Source: Rotaria sp. Silwood1
Lineage: Eukaryota; Rotifera; Eurotatoria; Philodinida; Philodinidae
Reading direction: 5' to 3'
NCBI GenBank assembly: GCA_905250075.1
Contig: CAJNOP010000119.1
Span: 398,771 to 462,770, forward strand
DNA length: 64,000 nt
The notes under the pieces were generated by a model. It did no database searches. It worked only from the letters and a program-made list of their open reading frames with translations, and had not been told where the DNA came from. This document shows, one piece after another, positions 50,059 to 62,742 of the stretch (position 1 is the stretch's first letter; each line of letters begins with the position of its first letter). A program made the translations under genes and the position numbers.

Positions 50059-53000
50059 ATGGCTACACAATATTTTGAGCATAAACTTGATCTAGGGAGT
50101 TTTTCGGAACAACCTCATTTTCAATTGATGGAATGGCATCCATCATTGAATATTCTAGCTGTAGCATCGATTACTGTTGGTACAAATATATTCTTCTATG
50201 GAGAAGATGTAAGTTGAAGTAATATTTTCTTATGTATTATCATTGAGTGTTATTTTTCTTGTAAAACTAAGGGTGAACAAGATGAAGCAGCTCGTGTACA
50301 ACATACGGGTAATGCTTCTTGTATGGAATGGCATCCAGCTAAAAAAACTTTAGCGATTGGTTTTTCAAGTATGAAGAAAAATTTATTTTCTTTGAAAAAC
50401 AAAGTATTGTATTTTTGTTAGATGGTGAATTGATGATATGGCATGGATCAAATCGTCGATTAGAAAGTGTTATTGTTCATAAAAGTTGTATAACAACATT
50501 AACAATAAATATGGATGGAACACGTTTATTATCAGCTGATCAAGTAATTTAGAAAAATATGTTTTTCATACAAATTAATGTTAAAAAACTTGAAGAAATT
50601 CTTGATAAAATTTTTTTTATCTAAGTTTTATTTTTACTTATTTCACAGAACGTTTTCTTAATCATATTCTAGGATGGTTTAATCATTCTTTGGAAAGCTG
50701 AGTCTTTAGCACAAATATCTCAACAAAGTGTAATATTGCAAGTTACTGTTCCTGGTGAATCAGTTACATACGTACTGAGTAAATCATCACCTTCAGGACG
50801 ATCTGATCAGTAAGTGTACTAAGCTTTCTTTCTCTCTCGAATAGACTTTTTTTATTTTATTAAATATTTTTATTTTCAAGAGATTATCGAGATTTAGCTC
50901 GAGCAGCAGTTGAAGGTGATCAAGCTGCATTAGATCTGCTTGCTATGAGTACAAATCGACAACAATTTAATGAACCAGTCACTTTTTATGTTGGTACTGA
51001 TAAAGGAAATGTTTATATGGTAACTGATAAATTACGAAAAATATGTTCGGCTGATGATGCCATTGCACGTCTTTTATATTCATATGATTATGATATGCTT
51101 ATTGTTGTTACAAAAGGAAATATGATGACACAATATAATCTTCAACAATTACAAACACAATCTGAAGTTTTAATTCCTACACATTCTGTAAGATAATAAA
51201 TTTACTAAAAGGAAAAAAAAATACAGAAAAATTTTTGTTATGATTAATATTTAAGGGTAAATTATCTGGTCGACCAACAGATTCAGATTTTACTTTAATT
51301 GGTACAACATTATTTGCTTATGTCACTGGTGAATCAACAATACGAATGATTGATCTTACTTCATCAGATAATCTTCTATTGAAAATAAATCCAGAAATGG
51401 GTTATGCTAATAATGAAGTTTTAATTTCTGTATCTTACAGTGCAATGAAAGGTATATCGTAGTGTATTTTTCTTTTTTCAATAAATTTGGTTTATTTATA
51501 AGGAATTATTGCTGCTGGTACTAATCGAGGAAATATTGCGTTTTGGATTTATAATCCAAATCGTCGTATAACAGATGTGGAAAAACGTTGGATTCTTCAA
51601 CGAGCTAAACAAATTGCCACTGGTATACCTATTCGAAGTTTAAAAGTAAGAAATGAAAATTATTTTTTCCAAGATATATTCATAGAAATGTACTTTAGTA
51701 TTGTCCACAACGAAATTGTCTTGCTGCTAATTTGATTTCACAATTATTTCTACTTACTGATGAAAATATGTCAGCAGCTTATCGAGATCAAGTAAATTAT
51801 TAAATTGATGTTTCATTAAGCAAAATTCTTAATCTAAAAAAAAAAAATTTCTTTTATATTTAGCTTGCGGTTGTTCAACTTAGTCCAACAATTATTCATA
51901 TAGCATTTTTTCGCTATAGTATTGTCAAAGAAGAAGAATTAGATATGCCATTTAGAAATTTATGTGTTTCTAAAGTTTGTATTCTATTTAAGAAAACTCT
52001 CTTTATCTAAAATCAAAACACATATCTATATGTATTCTTTTAGAATCATATTGCTATTTGGAATAAAAAACAAATTCGTATTTATGAACTTATTTGTGAT
52101 GCATCAAAATCCGATGATGAAAAAGTTGTTCGAAATGAAAAAGGTTAATTTAAACGAATTTGAAATTATTAAATAAATGTTTTTTTTTATTTAAAGGTTG
52201 TTTTTCTTGTTCAGCATCGAATGTTATTCTTTACGATCAACTTTTATTTGTACAAGAAAATGGTCGTGTTAATGTTATGTCTTTTCAAGTAAAAGAAAAT
52301 ATTATTCTAAAATGATAACAAAGAAAAGAACGAACTTTCTCTTTTTATTGAAAAAAAAAAGGGAACATCTCGACAAACAATTGCATTTGCACAAAATGAA
52401 GGTGAAGTAAATACAATTAATTCAAATGGATCATTTCTTGTTGTTGGTTCAACCAAAGGCTATGTGAAAGTTTTTGATATATCTCGACGGTACGTATAAA
52501 TGACTATGGCACTACACACACTAAAAAAAAGTCAATTTTCTCTAGAAAAATTACAATTGAAATAAAGGTATGAGAAAATAGCTCGAGGTCTAGTCTTTCA
52601 TTTTAAATATACTTCTCTCATTCCGTACCTCAGAATTTCTTCAGGAGAATCATTACAACCATTTTTTTTTTGTTTCTAAAGGTATCCGAATTTGCAGAGT
52701 CTGTTATTGGAATTAAATTTTATTCTTATATAAAAGAAAGACGTCTATATATAGTTGACCATTCTTGAGAGCTTTTTGAGACATTGAACTTTTCATTTCT
52801 GTTTTCCCTCTTAAAAATTAAGAGTTTAAGAAAATTTTGAGTTGTCAAATGAAGTATTTTTGACCCTTGATTATTGAAAATCTCACTCAAATATTACAAC
52901 ATACGACTGGAAATTTCATCCGATTTGGATGCATCTGACTCATGATCGATTTTGAGAAGAGTGGGCATTGAATTCGATAAATAATTTTTTCTTTCTTATT

Positions 53001-56000
53001 TTTGTAGTGAATTACGACAAATTGGTAAAACATTAAATATAAATGCACACACACCATCAGTTGATTCAATACGTGAATTAGCAGTTAATTGTACAGGAAC
53101 AAAAGTTACAATTCTAACATCACAGGTAACACTTATTTTTTTTTTTTTATAAAAAAGAAATTATCTTATTAATACTTATTTCTTATTATTTAATAGACAA
53201 ATCTTAATCCAAGTAGTCGACTCTATGTATGGGATGTAGAAAAGGATGTTGTGACATGTTTTGATTTTAGTTCGGAGAAATTACCAGGTACTGAATATGG
53301 TTATATTAGACAAAAAGATGCTACAAAAAATACACCACAATATCGTCGTTATCCATCAAATATTCAATGGGATCCAGAAGATTCTCGATTGATGGCATTA
53401 GAAATTTATTTACATCAACAAAAACTTGATTTAAGTGCATCATTAAGTGGTGATGATAAAACTTATGATATATTGTTAACAAGTCGAGGAGTTGGAGATG
53501 GTGATTCAAGTATGGCAGATAATCATACAATTACAACACGAGAATCAATTGTAGCAAATCAAGAAGATACGGTAAAATATGCTTTATAGTAGAAATTCTT
53601 TAAATAATGTTTGATCTAAGAAATATTAAAAATATTTTTATTTAGACAAAAACATTCGATAACAAGTCTAATATTAGTTCGTCATTAATAAAGTATTATA
53701 AAAGAGAGTCATTTCTTGTTCAGAAATTTCTATATTTTAAAGTCATATTTGATTAGAAAGGATCGAGATTCAGTTGAAATCGTATGTTGCTTTTAGAAAA
53801 TGATTTTTTTTTCTTTTCTTCTCACTAAAAAATATGAGCTTATATACAATGAAAAAATGATTACCTTGTGATTAAAAGCTACAAATGTGATTTAATAATA
53901 TCAATACAAAAATTATTAACTTCTTGTAATAATATTTGTTGTTTTACTTTTTTTTTTAAGGCTGCATCATTAATCGTCAGTATGTTTTGCACATCAGATA
54001 ATCAAATATTTCCAAAAGATGTTTTCCTACGAAATGTTTCTTATCGACAATTGATTGCTATTAAAATTCCATTTTATTTCTTTGTTACACGAGTAATTTA
54101 ATTATTATTTTGTTTTTTTTTTTTTGAAATAATATTTACAAACAAAATAATCATTTTTAATCGATAGGATACACATTCGGACTTAGATCGACATATAATT
54201 AAATCTCATCCAACATTACCAACATCAAAAACTGATTCATCAGATACAATTGATGAAAATGTTTCAATGAAAAACTCACGTATTCGTATTCAACTTCCTA
54301 AACTTGATACATTAGATAGTAGTGGTCTTATTTCTCAAACACATAGTCATGATCAACGTTCAAATGGTTTTCTTTCAGATTCAGAACTTAGTGGTAAAAG
54401 AAAATCGAAAGAGAAAAAGCATTTGTTTTAGTATATAATGTTTGTTTTTTTTTCTTTGTAGAAAGTATAGTCTATTCATCTTATCTTACAGGAAAAACAA
54501 TGGCAGATTTTATTGGTGTTAATGGTCTTGAAAAAAATATTATTGAAGCAATTATGAATTTTAGTTATAATTTAGTATTAGGAGATCTTGATGCTGCATT
54601 TAAAGCAATAAAAATTATTAAAAAGTAAGGAAATTTTTTTTTTTCTTTTTAATAGAATAAAAATTTAGTTTTTATTCTATCCAATTAATTTAGAGAAAGT
54701 GTCTGGGAAAATTTAGCTCGTATGTGTGTATTAAATCGACGTGCTGATGTAGCAAAAATTTGTCTTGGTAAAATGGGTCTATTTCGTGCTGCACGAGCTT
54801 TACGTGCAGTTGATCAAGATAATCCTGATACAAAAATAGCTATTTTAGCTATACATTTAAATATGAGAGTATGTTTAAACAATAATATTATTAAATAATA
54901 TAATATTTGTCTTTGAAATAAAAACAAAAGGAAGAAGCAGAAAAAATTTTACTTCAATCAAAACAATATGATCTTCTTAATCAATTATATCAATCAACAA
55001 ATGAATGGGAAAAATCTATTGATATATCAACACATTATGATCGAATACATTTACGTAATACATATTATAATTATGCTAAACATCTTGAAGAAAATAATCA
55101 ATTAGAAAAAGCAATTGAATTGTAAATATAAGAATATTAATGTAGTTTTATTTATTTTAGAGAAAAATGATTCTTGTGTTTTATTTTGTCTTTAAATAGT
55201 TATGAAAAATCAGGAACACAAACTACTGAAGTACGACGAATGTTTCTTGAACGAAAAGATATTGCAGGATATAAAGCATATACAGCAAAACAAAATGATC
55301 CGTAAATTATTTTATTTTATATATTATTTAATTGTATTTAAAGAAATATTTTGATTAGAAAATTATTTCGTTGGTGGGGTCGTTATTTTGAAAGTCGAGG
55401 TAAAATGGAAGATGCACTTGGATGTTATCGAAAAGCCAATGATAATTTATCATTATGTCGATTGCTTTGTGAACAAGATCAACCAGCTAAGGTATAAGTC
55501 AGATTTGTTTTTTTTTAAACTTGATTAAATTATCTTTAAATTAATGAAAAAATTTATTTTAGGCTATTGAATTATGCTCAGATACAGGAAATAAAGCTGC
55601 TTGTTATCATATGGCAAGATATTTTGAAAAGAAAGGCGATTATAAACAAGCAATTTCTTATTTTCAACAAGCATCAGCTATTAGTAATGCTATGCGTCTT
55701 TGTCGAGTATGATTTTTGTTTTTTCAATTTTATTTTATTGAGTATTGTTTTACTAATATCATGAAAATATAATTATAAGATATGGACTCAATGAAATAAA
55801 AGTCATTGAAATCTGCATTTCACATTAATGTATTGTTTAGACGATGTCTGTTTTCGATGATCTCATTCTTCGAGAATTTTATTTTCAACAATGAGATACA
55901 CAACTAGTTATTGTTTCTATTTATATAGGATCATCATTTGGATGAATATTTGGCTAATATTGCTGTACAAGGTACACCTGATGATATGCTTGAAGCAGCA

Positions 56001-58060
56001 CGATACTTTCAAACTTTACCTTTACAAGAAGATCGTGCTATTTTACTCTATCATAAAGTATATTTTTTTGAAAGCAAAAAAAAAAAACTGATTAATGTAA
56101 GTTAATTGTATAATTAAGGCTGGATTAACTTCGAAAGCAATTGATTTGGCATTCAAACATGAACGATATTCAGCGTTAGCACAAATAGCTGATAGGTTTG
56201 TCATATAAAAAGAATAAATTCTATAAGATTAAGGTTATTTTTATCGTATTAGTGTTGGTAAGAATGTTGATCCAACACAAGTGACTCGAATGGCTGATTA
56301 TTTTATGCAATTAAAACAATTTGATAAAGCTGTTGATTTACTTGCAGCGATTGATCGAGTTCGTTCTTTTTTTTTTTGTATTTTAATAATTCTTTGTTAA
56401 TGTCTTATTAATAATCAAAATAAATAGGTTGATGAAGCAGCAGATTTAGCAATTCGAAATGAAATTCCATTAACAGAAGAATTACTTGAACGATTAAGTC
56501 CTGCTAAACGTAAGTCATTTTTTTCTTCTTAAAATCTTATCCCTTTAATTATTTGATATACGTATATATTTTTTTTGTTTAGCTACTAACGAAGAAGATA
56601 TGCCTAAATATCAAGCTATTTGTGAAAAATTAGGTGATCTAGCTGTTAGTCAAGGAGCATATGCTGGTGCCGCAAAGAAATATCTCGATGCTGGCAATAA
56701 GATTAAAGTATGTTACTGTGCTTTGATAATCTTCAAAAAAACGAAAAACAAATTCTAATAATCTTTTATTTTTGTTTTTAGTCAATGCGTGCATTGATAC
56801 ATTCTGGTGATGTTGAACGTATAACTATGTTTGCAAGTGTAGCACGTAATCGTGAAGTTTATTTACTTGCTGCTGATTATTTGAAAACATTGGATTGGAA
56901 AAAATATCCAGATGCATTACAAAATATAATGAATTTTTATAAAAAAGCAAGAGCATATGAAAAACTTGCTCAATTTTATGATATGTGTGCACAAGTATGA
57001 TTTGAAAATTTTGCAGAAAAAAAAAATTTAAAATATATTTTAACTTTTCTTTTTGTTGTTAGATTGAAATTGAAGAATATCGAGATTACAATAAAGCATT
57101 AGGTAAGACAACGAATAGAAAATGTAATGTTTTGTTTTTATTGATAATATGTATTTATTTATTCATCTAGAGGCATTAATGGAAGCATATAAAACATTGA
57201 GAGATAATGGTGAAAATACATTTACAAAAGATGAAACATTACAAGAACTTGAACTCAAATGCCGAAATATAAAACGATTTATTGATGCTAGAGAGTAAGA
57301 AAATTAATCTAATTCATAACAATAGTTAAGAGAAATTATCGGGATTTATTTAAATCATCGTAGTTATCTATTAATATATGTATGTAAAACATTCTTAACT
57401 TTACCAAAAGAGAATCATTGTTTTCAATGTTTCCATGTGATGAAAAAATATAGAAAGGGATTTATAGAAAAATGTCGAAGAAATATATCTCGAAAGTTTT
57501 TAATGATTAAAATATTATATCTTCATTATTGTCTCTTAAATATTTAATATATTTGATCATAATCTTTTGTAGTCGATACCTCAATGATCCCGAAACAGGT
57601 TCTCGTGAATTGGCTAGTTTATTAACAGATCAAAAAATATTTATCGGTGTTCATCCAGGTGATGTTTATGGAATGTTAATCGATCATTTTGGACGACAAG
57701 AAAAATATAAACAAGTAAAATTAAATATAGAATTTTTTCATTGGTTTTTTTTTGTTCAAACAGGCTGGAATGTTACTCGATGAATTACAAGAACATATTC
57801 CTGAACGTTATTTTTCTCATTATATTAATCCAAATTTACTTTCGGCTATTTATGCTGCAACCGGACGTAAAATGGCTCCACCAGATCAACCATCAGAGAG
57901 TATGACGTATAATAATGATGACCATGAAGAAAAACTAGTAACTGATGATTATCAAAATGATCGACGACGAAAACAACAACAACAAGGAACTTTAGGCAAA
58001 AGTCATATCTATGCAGAAGAAATTGATGACAATATTGATTATGGAGCTGTTGATGACTGA
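50059..58060 (+). CDS. IFT140: IFT140, intraflagellar transport complex A subunit
   Basis: Thirty-two exons join in frame to 1,589 aa (vertebrate IFT140 about 1,460). The first is 50059-50208, the last 57764-58060, and the longest internal exon is 53197-53571. IFT140 is a core subunit of the IFT-A complex, which runs retrograde transport in cilia and loads membrane proteins into them. The N-terminal half is WD40-like: LMEWHPSLNILAVAS, CMEWHPAKKTLAIGFSNGEL, GTRLLSADQDGLIILWKAES, GIIAAGTNRGNIAFW and SFLVVGSTKGYVKVFDISRR. The middle has the family segment MADFIGVNGLEKNIIEAIMN. The C-terminal half is TPR-like alpha-solenoid: VWENLARMCVLNRRADVAKI, CLGKMGLFRAARALRAV and FRWWGRYFESRGKMEDALGC. A polar tail ends IDYGAVDD. 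Introns are 50-520 nt. Starting at MATQYFEHKLDLG gives the first WD repeat intact. Free-living rotifers rely on cilia, fitting an intact gene. Confidence 0.95.
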
Positions 58061-59174
58061 AACCAACATTTTTTTGTACAGTATTTTGTTTTTGTATGAG
58101 AAAAAATTAGCCTTTTTAAAAAAGAAAATCTTCTACACTGCTTGTTACTTTGCAAAAATAAAGTGATGTCGATCAAATGGAACTATTTTCGAACTATTTT
58201 TCCCTTTATTGAAGGAGGGAGTTATACGAAACAATATAAATTTGTGTATATGTTTGCTTGCACTTGGTAGTCATGTGTTTACATGTCTTTGCATTACTTC
58301 AAGATTACTATTCGAGTTGATGGCTTCTTGTTTCAGTAACATCATTCAATCAGATTTTTTATGGTTGTGTCACACACAATCAGTTTTTTTGAGACTGAGA
58401 TTTCAGCTTCTGCTTTTAGCCAGTCTTCTGTTTCGTCTAATCAATTTCTCGTCGCAAACTTTCATCGATTCATATATATCTCAAGTATAGCGTGTGAGTG
58501 GGTAGATGTGTGTGACTTGTAAGTGTGAGTATTGGTGTCATTATATAGATATTCTCCGTTCCCACACTCACGCACATTAAGTGAGCATACTAGCCGGTCA
58601 TCTCTTGACCCACATTACAATGCATTTCACCCCAGAGTGATGTAATCAAGACAACCTTTCTAAACTTCTTCTATTTTAATCAACTCCTACATACAACATT
58701 AATATTTATTTCACAATGGATGATATTTAATAGCTCCGCATAAGCCATAAAAAGTAACAGCAAATATTTTTGAAATTTAATATTTATTAATTATGTTGAT
58801 AGATGAGAAAAGGATATTTCGAAAACAGGTTTTACTTGGTAGTTGTAAATGGTGGCAAAGACAAGTCTCGATAATTTTATGAAAAAATTCAATCAATTTG
58901 CTTCCTAACAGCTTCAAATATTCCATAAAAATCGATCAATTAAACGAACAGAACCCAATGCGCAGCCACGAAAACTTATAAAAAGGATTGTCTTACAGTT
59001 AATTTCGATTAGCATGACAAACAACATGGAAGCTATCTATCAATATTTGAATAAAAGAGCTTTCATTGATTTTTAACGAGATTTGGTAACATGATTGGAT
59101 TGACTCCGATTTCAGCAAAAATAGAAGTTGTCAACATATGATTAATGTATGGAAGACTATTTAGAGCTGAATTC
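58061..59174. other. Spacer between IFT140 and the secreted-protein pseudogene
   Basis: About 1.1 kb. It holds the short IFT140 3'UTR, with aataaa at 58157, and the upstream side of the next gene. A TG/CA-rich segment at 58490-58580 (tgtgagtg and cacactcac blocks) can pair with itself. No gene recognised. Confidence 0.5.
58157..58162 (+). terminator. Poly(A) signal of IFT140 (AATAAA)
   Basis: Canonical aataaa 97 bases after the IFT140 stop codon, followed by a GT/T-rich stretch (gtgatgtcg, then ttttcgaac). Confidence 0.7.
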
Positions 59175-62100
59175 ATGAAGAAAAAGTATTTATTCCTATT
59201 AATCATGCAGCAACTCAACCTTCTTTGTCTTATCATAGTTCTTCTAACAAGTTCGATCAAAGCTTCTCATTATCGGTAAGTTTCAACGGTTTTTCCTCAC
59301 ATTCTACTGATATGCATAAACATCTAAAGAGGTGGCTCTGTATCATGGGCAATACGAGAAATTCCAACTAATATTACTACAAATCAGCAAGAATTAGTTG
59401 TACGTATCACACAACGACATTCATGGCGGCGTTCATATGGAAATAATCATTTTTGTGACAACAAGACCATTGCTTCGTCTGGTTTGATTGGTGAAGGTGA
59501 ACTCGTTAGTTCCGAGGGCAAACAAAAAAACTTATCAGCTATGGTACGATGTACCGATTTTAGTGAACAATTCGATGATAGAGTGGGGAAATCTCAACGT
59601 TAGTCACACTTCCAATAAACAAAGAGATCGAGTATTCTTACCAGGGTTGTTGCTGGATCAATTTGTTACCACCTAATACTGATACAGATAAATATGCGAA
59701 AAGATGGTATTTGAGGAATTTTCAATCGCCTAATATATCTAATATGAATATCGACTCTACCCATAGACAAGGAATCTGATTATTTCGAATAGATTATTCT
59801 TGAAGGATAAATAGTTTGATAATCATCCGAATCTTTGTCGTCGTTATTTTTCTTGCGATATAATTTAAGACTCATTAACAATTATCTTTTACAAAATAGT
59901 ACAGTCAAAGGTAGGTTATGTTAGGTCCGTATTCGATCTTTTTTATCGTTGATTCGACTAGAAACATGTTCGAAGACTACTGCAGTTTCATATATTCAGA
60001 ATGTGAAAAACTGTGAATAGTTTTGTTAGCACATGTTCCTCGGTTATTCGGCTCAATAGTTACCATTGGTTTGAAATTATCCTATGAGGGGAAAAACAAA
60101 TATTTCGAGTTTTTCTTGGTTCATAGAAAGAATGATGCCGATGTAACATTTGATCTTCACAAACCTAAATTCAGCTTCAGATAACTTCATTCTGAAGATT
60201 TTTCTTTTCTGTCTCTATAGAAATAATTTAGATTGAATGAAGACATAGTGACAACTTTTTTGCCTTCAAGTCCTTCTTTCATGTAACATTAAATTACTAT
60301 TTTCAACCTGATAAGACTATACACCCTGTACTTCACATAGGAATGCAAACTACATCAATGAAGCCCGACAGTCACTGGTAAAAAGTCTAATGTAAAAGAT
60401 GACAAGATCTCCAAGGATCTATCACGTTTTGGAATTATGTTTTGATCTAGAACAAGGTCACATTGTACCGAAAAGAAGAGAGTCTGTAGAAATATTTCGA
60501 ATACAAACTTATAATGGTTATTTTGACAGTGTTCAGCACGAAGAATCTTTAATAACCATTACAGTACTTATAGAGCAGTGAAGCAAAAACTAGAATAATT
60601 ATTTGTACACCGATGAAATACAACTAGAGTTCGGCTAAAATTTTTCCTATCATTTTATGTCATCACTGCCGATGTTTAGAATGAACTTGTAGCTGTAGCA
60701 TTTTATTACTTCAGTTGCTTTTTAGGTAAAAATGTTTCAAATTCATTTTATTCCATGTTGTTTCTCGTATTGGTCTTGAATATTATTACATTGTAAGTTT
60801 TTTCAGAGTTGAGATGGTCACTAAAGCTTGTCATCAACACAAATCGACGTCGTAACGGAAAGTAAGTTGCACTAACTCAATTTATATTCTATCATTTTTT
60901 GCTTTCACAACAGATTGAACAACTCACCCATATCAGCCATGAATCCTATTACAGAAGTTCAAATTGGCAAAATACATATCATTCGGATTCCGATGGCCGA
61001 TAGTGATGGCGATCCCTTGCGATGCCGATGGGGTCGAAAAGAAAATCAAGAATGCGGCAGCATCTGTTCTCCAAAAGGTCTTCTCACACCAGATCCATGC
61101 GAATTAACTTACAATGCCACTCGACTTGGCTATGCAGCTGTTGCTCTGGTCATTGAAGATTTTGACTCCAACAACAAAGTACTTTCATCTATTCCACTTC
61201 AGTTTCTTATTCGCATTGTCAATTAAACTGTCAGCCAAAATAATTCAACCAGTTGCAGTCGACTACCTGTTTATGTTGGTAACCGACCACAAGGTGCTTG
61301 TATCGGAGTCAAATCAAACTCGTCAGTGACTGAACAAGTTCAATTTCGTATTCCATGTCCAAATACAAGTACTACTTTAGCCAACATTCTTACAGTGTCA
61401 CCACCGGGCATGATTAGAGGACCCATTATACGAGACTCATCTGATCTCAATCTTTACTCGATGGAAATTCGATGGACACCTGAATCTGATCAATATGGTG
61501 TCCATCAACTATGTTTAACACCAGTCGACTCTCAACAACAAGCAGGTTCACAAGTTTGTCTCGTATTTCAAGTCGATACTGATCCACCTCGATTTGTTCG
61601 TATGCATCCAACTGGAATCGTACCTGATAATCAATCAACATGGATAATTGAAGTTGATCGAGACATAGCTCCGCCACGACGATCAATCGGTGTTAATATT
61701 CGCTTTTTCAAACGATCAAATAACCAAGAAGTATACCGTGTTGATGTTACTTCACCTTCTGTTGTCTGTTATGCACCACGAAGAATTGCATTTTACACAT
61801 TTGGCTATATCTGGAGCAAAGTAAGTGAACTCTAGTCAGAAGATATACACAAGCATAATAGTACCATTTATACATAATTATCATAGTTACTTTGCCTTTG
61901 AAGTGAATGTTGTTTATTTTGATAGACAACTAGTAGATTTCTAGATATTTCCTTTATTATCATTCGTAAAAACGTTTTGTATTTTTTGATATTTTAAATT
62001 GATAAAGTGTCAAAGTTTATTAAAATAGGGTGAAGAATATTATATTCTATTGGATAGTGGAGTGGCCACTATTAATGAATCATGTGGCATTGAGTCGGCA

Positions 62101-62742
62101 CCTGTTACTGATAAGAATGTTTGGACATTTCAAATACCAACACAGACAACTATTTTGCCAAGTACAACCACAAGTAATTCGTATCTGATTACAACTGAAA
62201 AAGGAACTACAATAATTGCAGAGAAAACAGTACAAAGTACGATGATAGCCACACCGAAAACAGTACAAAGTACAGTGACAACCACACAGATCACGTCAAA
62301 AAGTCCTACTGCAACTATGCAAACAATAACATCGAGCGCATCTCCTATTGCAGCATGCCATCAATGGTTTCCATTCAACACTATTTTGAATCTGAGTACA
62401 AATGTCGAGCATCCAACATTTACATTCTGTTTCAGTGTCAATACAATTTTTGCTGATGTTACCATAGCAGCCAATACATGGGTTCCATGTTCGAGTTGGA
62501 AAAACTCGGGTGCTAGTGATCCTCTGATTGAACTTCATTCAGAAAATGTCAAACAACTTCTAGCCAAAAATGACGATGGAAATAGTATTCCATCAATAAA
62601 TTGCTATGCTTCTGTATTAAGCTATCGTCTTCCAAGAGGCGATTATCGTGTAGTTATCAGAAATCCGAAATGTGCATATGGATACTGTGAATTCCGCTTT
62701 TTAGCTGAGGTACCATTTGCACGGATAGATAACTCCACATAA
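59175..62742 (+). pseudogene. Secreted protein with DSDGD-type modules, disrupted copy
   Basis: The gene frame can be followed through 59175-59275, 59330-about 59776, 60807-60861, 60914-61820 and 62029-62742. A signal peptide (LNLLCLIIVLLTSSIKA) is followed by GGSVSWAIREIPTNIT, ITQRHSWRRS, then GCCWINLLPPNTD, WSLKLVINTNRRRNGKLNNS, MADSDGDPLRCRWGRKE, a second DTDPPRFVRMHPTGIVP module, a Thr-rich mucin-like linker (about residues 62130-62340 in DNA terms) and a Cys-containing C-terminal domain (PLIELHSENVKQLLAKNDDG). This order matches a large family of uncharacterised secreted or extracellular invertebrate proteins. Lesions: the frame shifts at 59578-59587 (an extra AG in gatagagtgg would explain it), giving tag at 59601; a taa interrupts the main exon at 61224-61226; and the exon ending near 59779 has no donor that joins 60807 in frame. 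The rest is well conserved, so inactivation is recent or another allele is intact. Function unknown. Confidence 0.7.
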
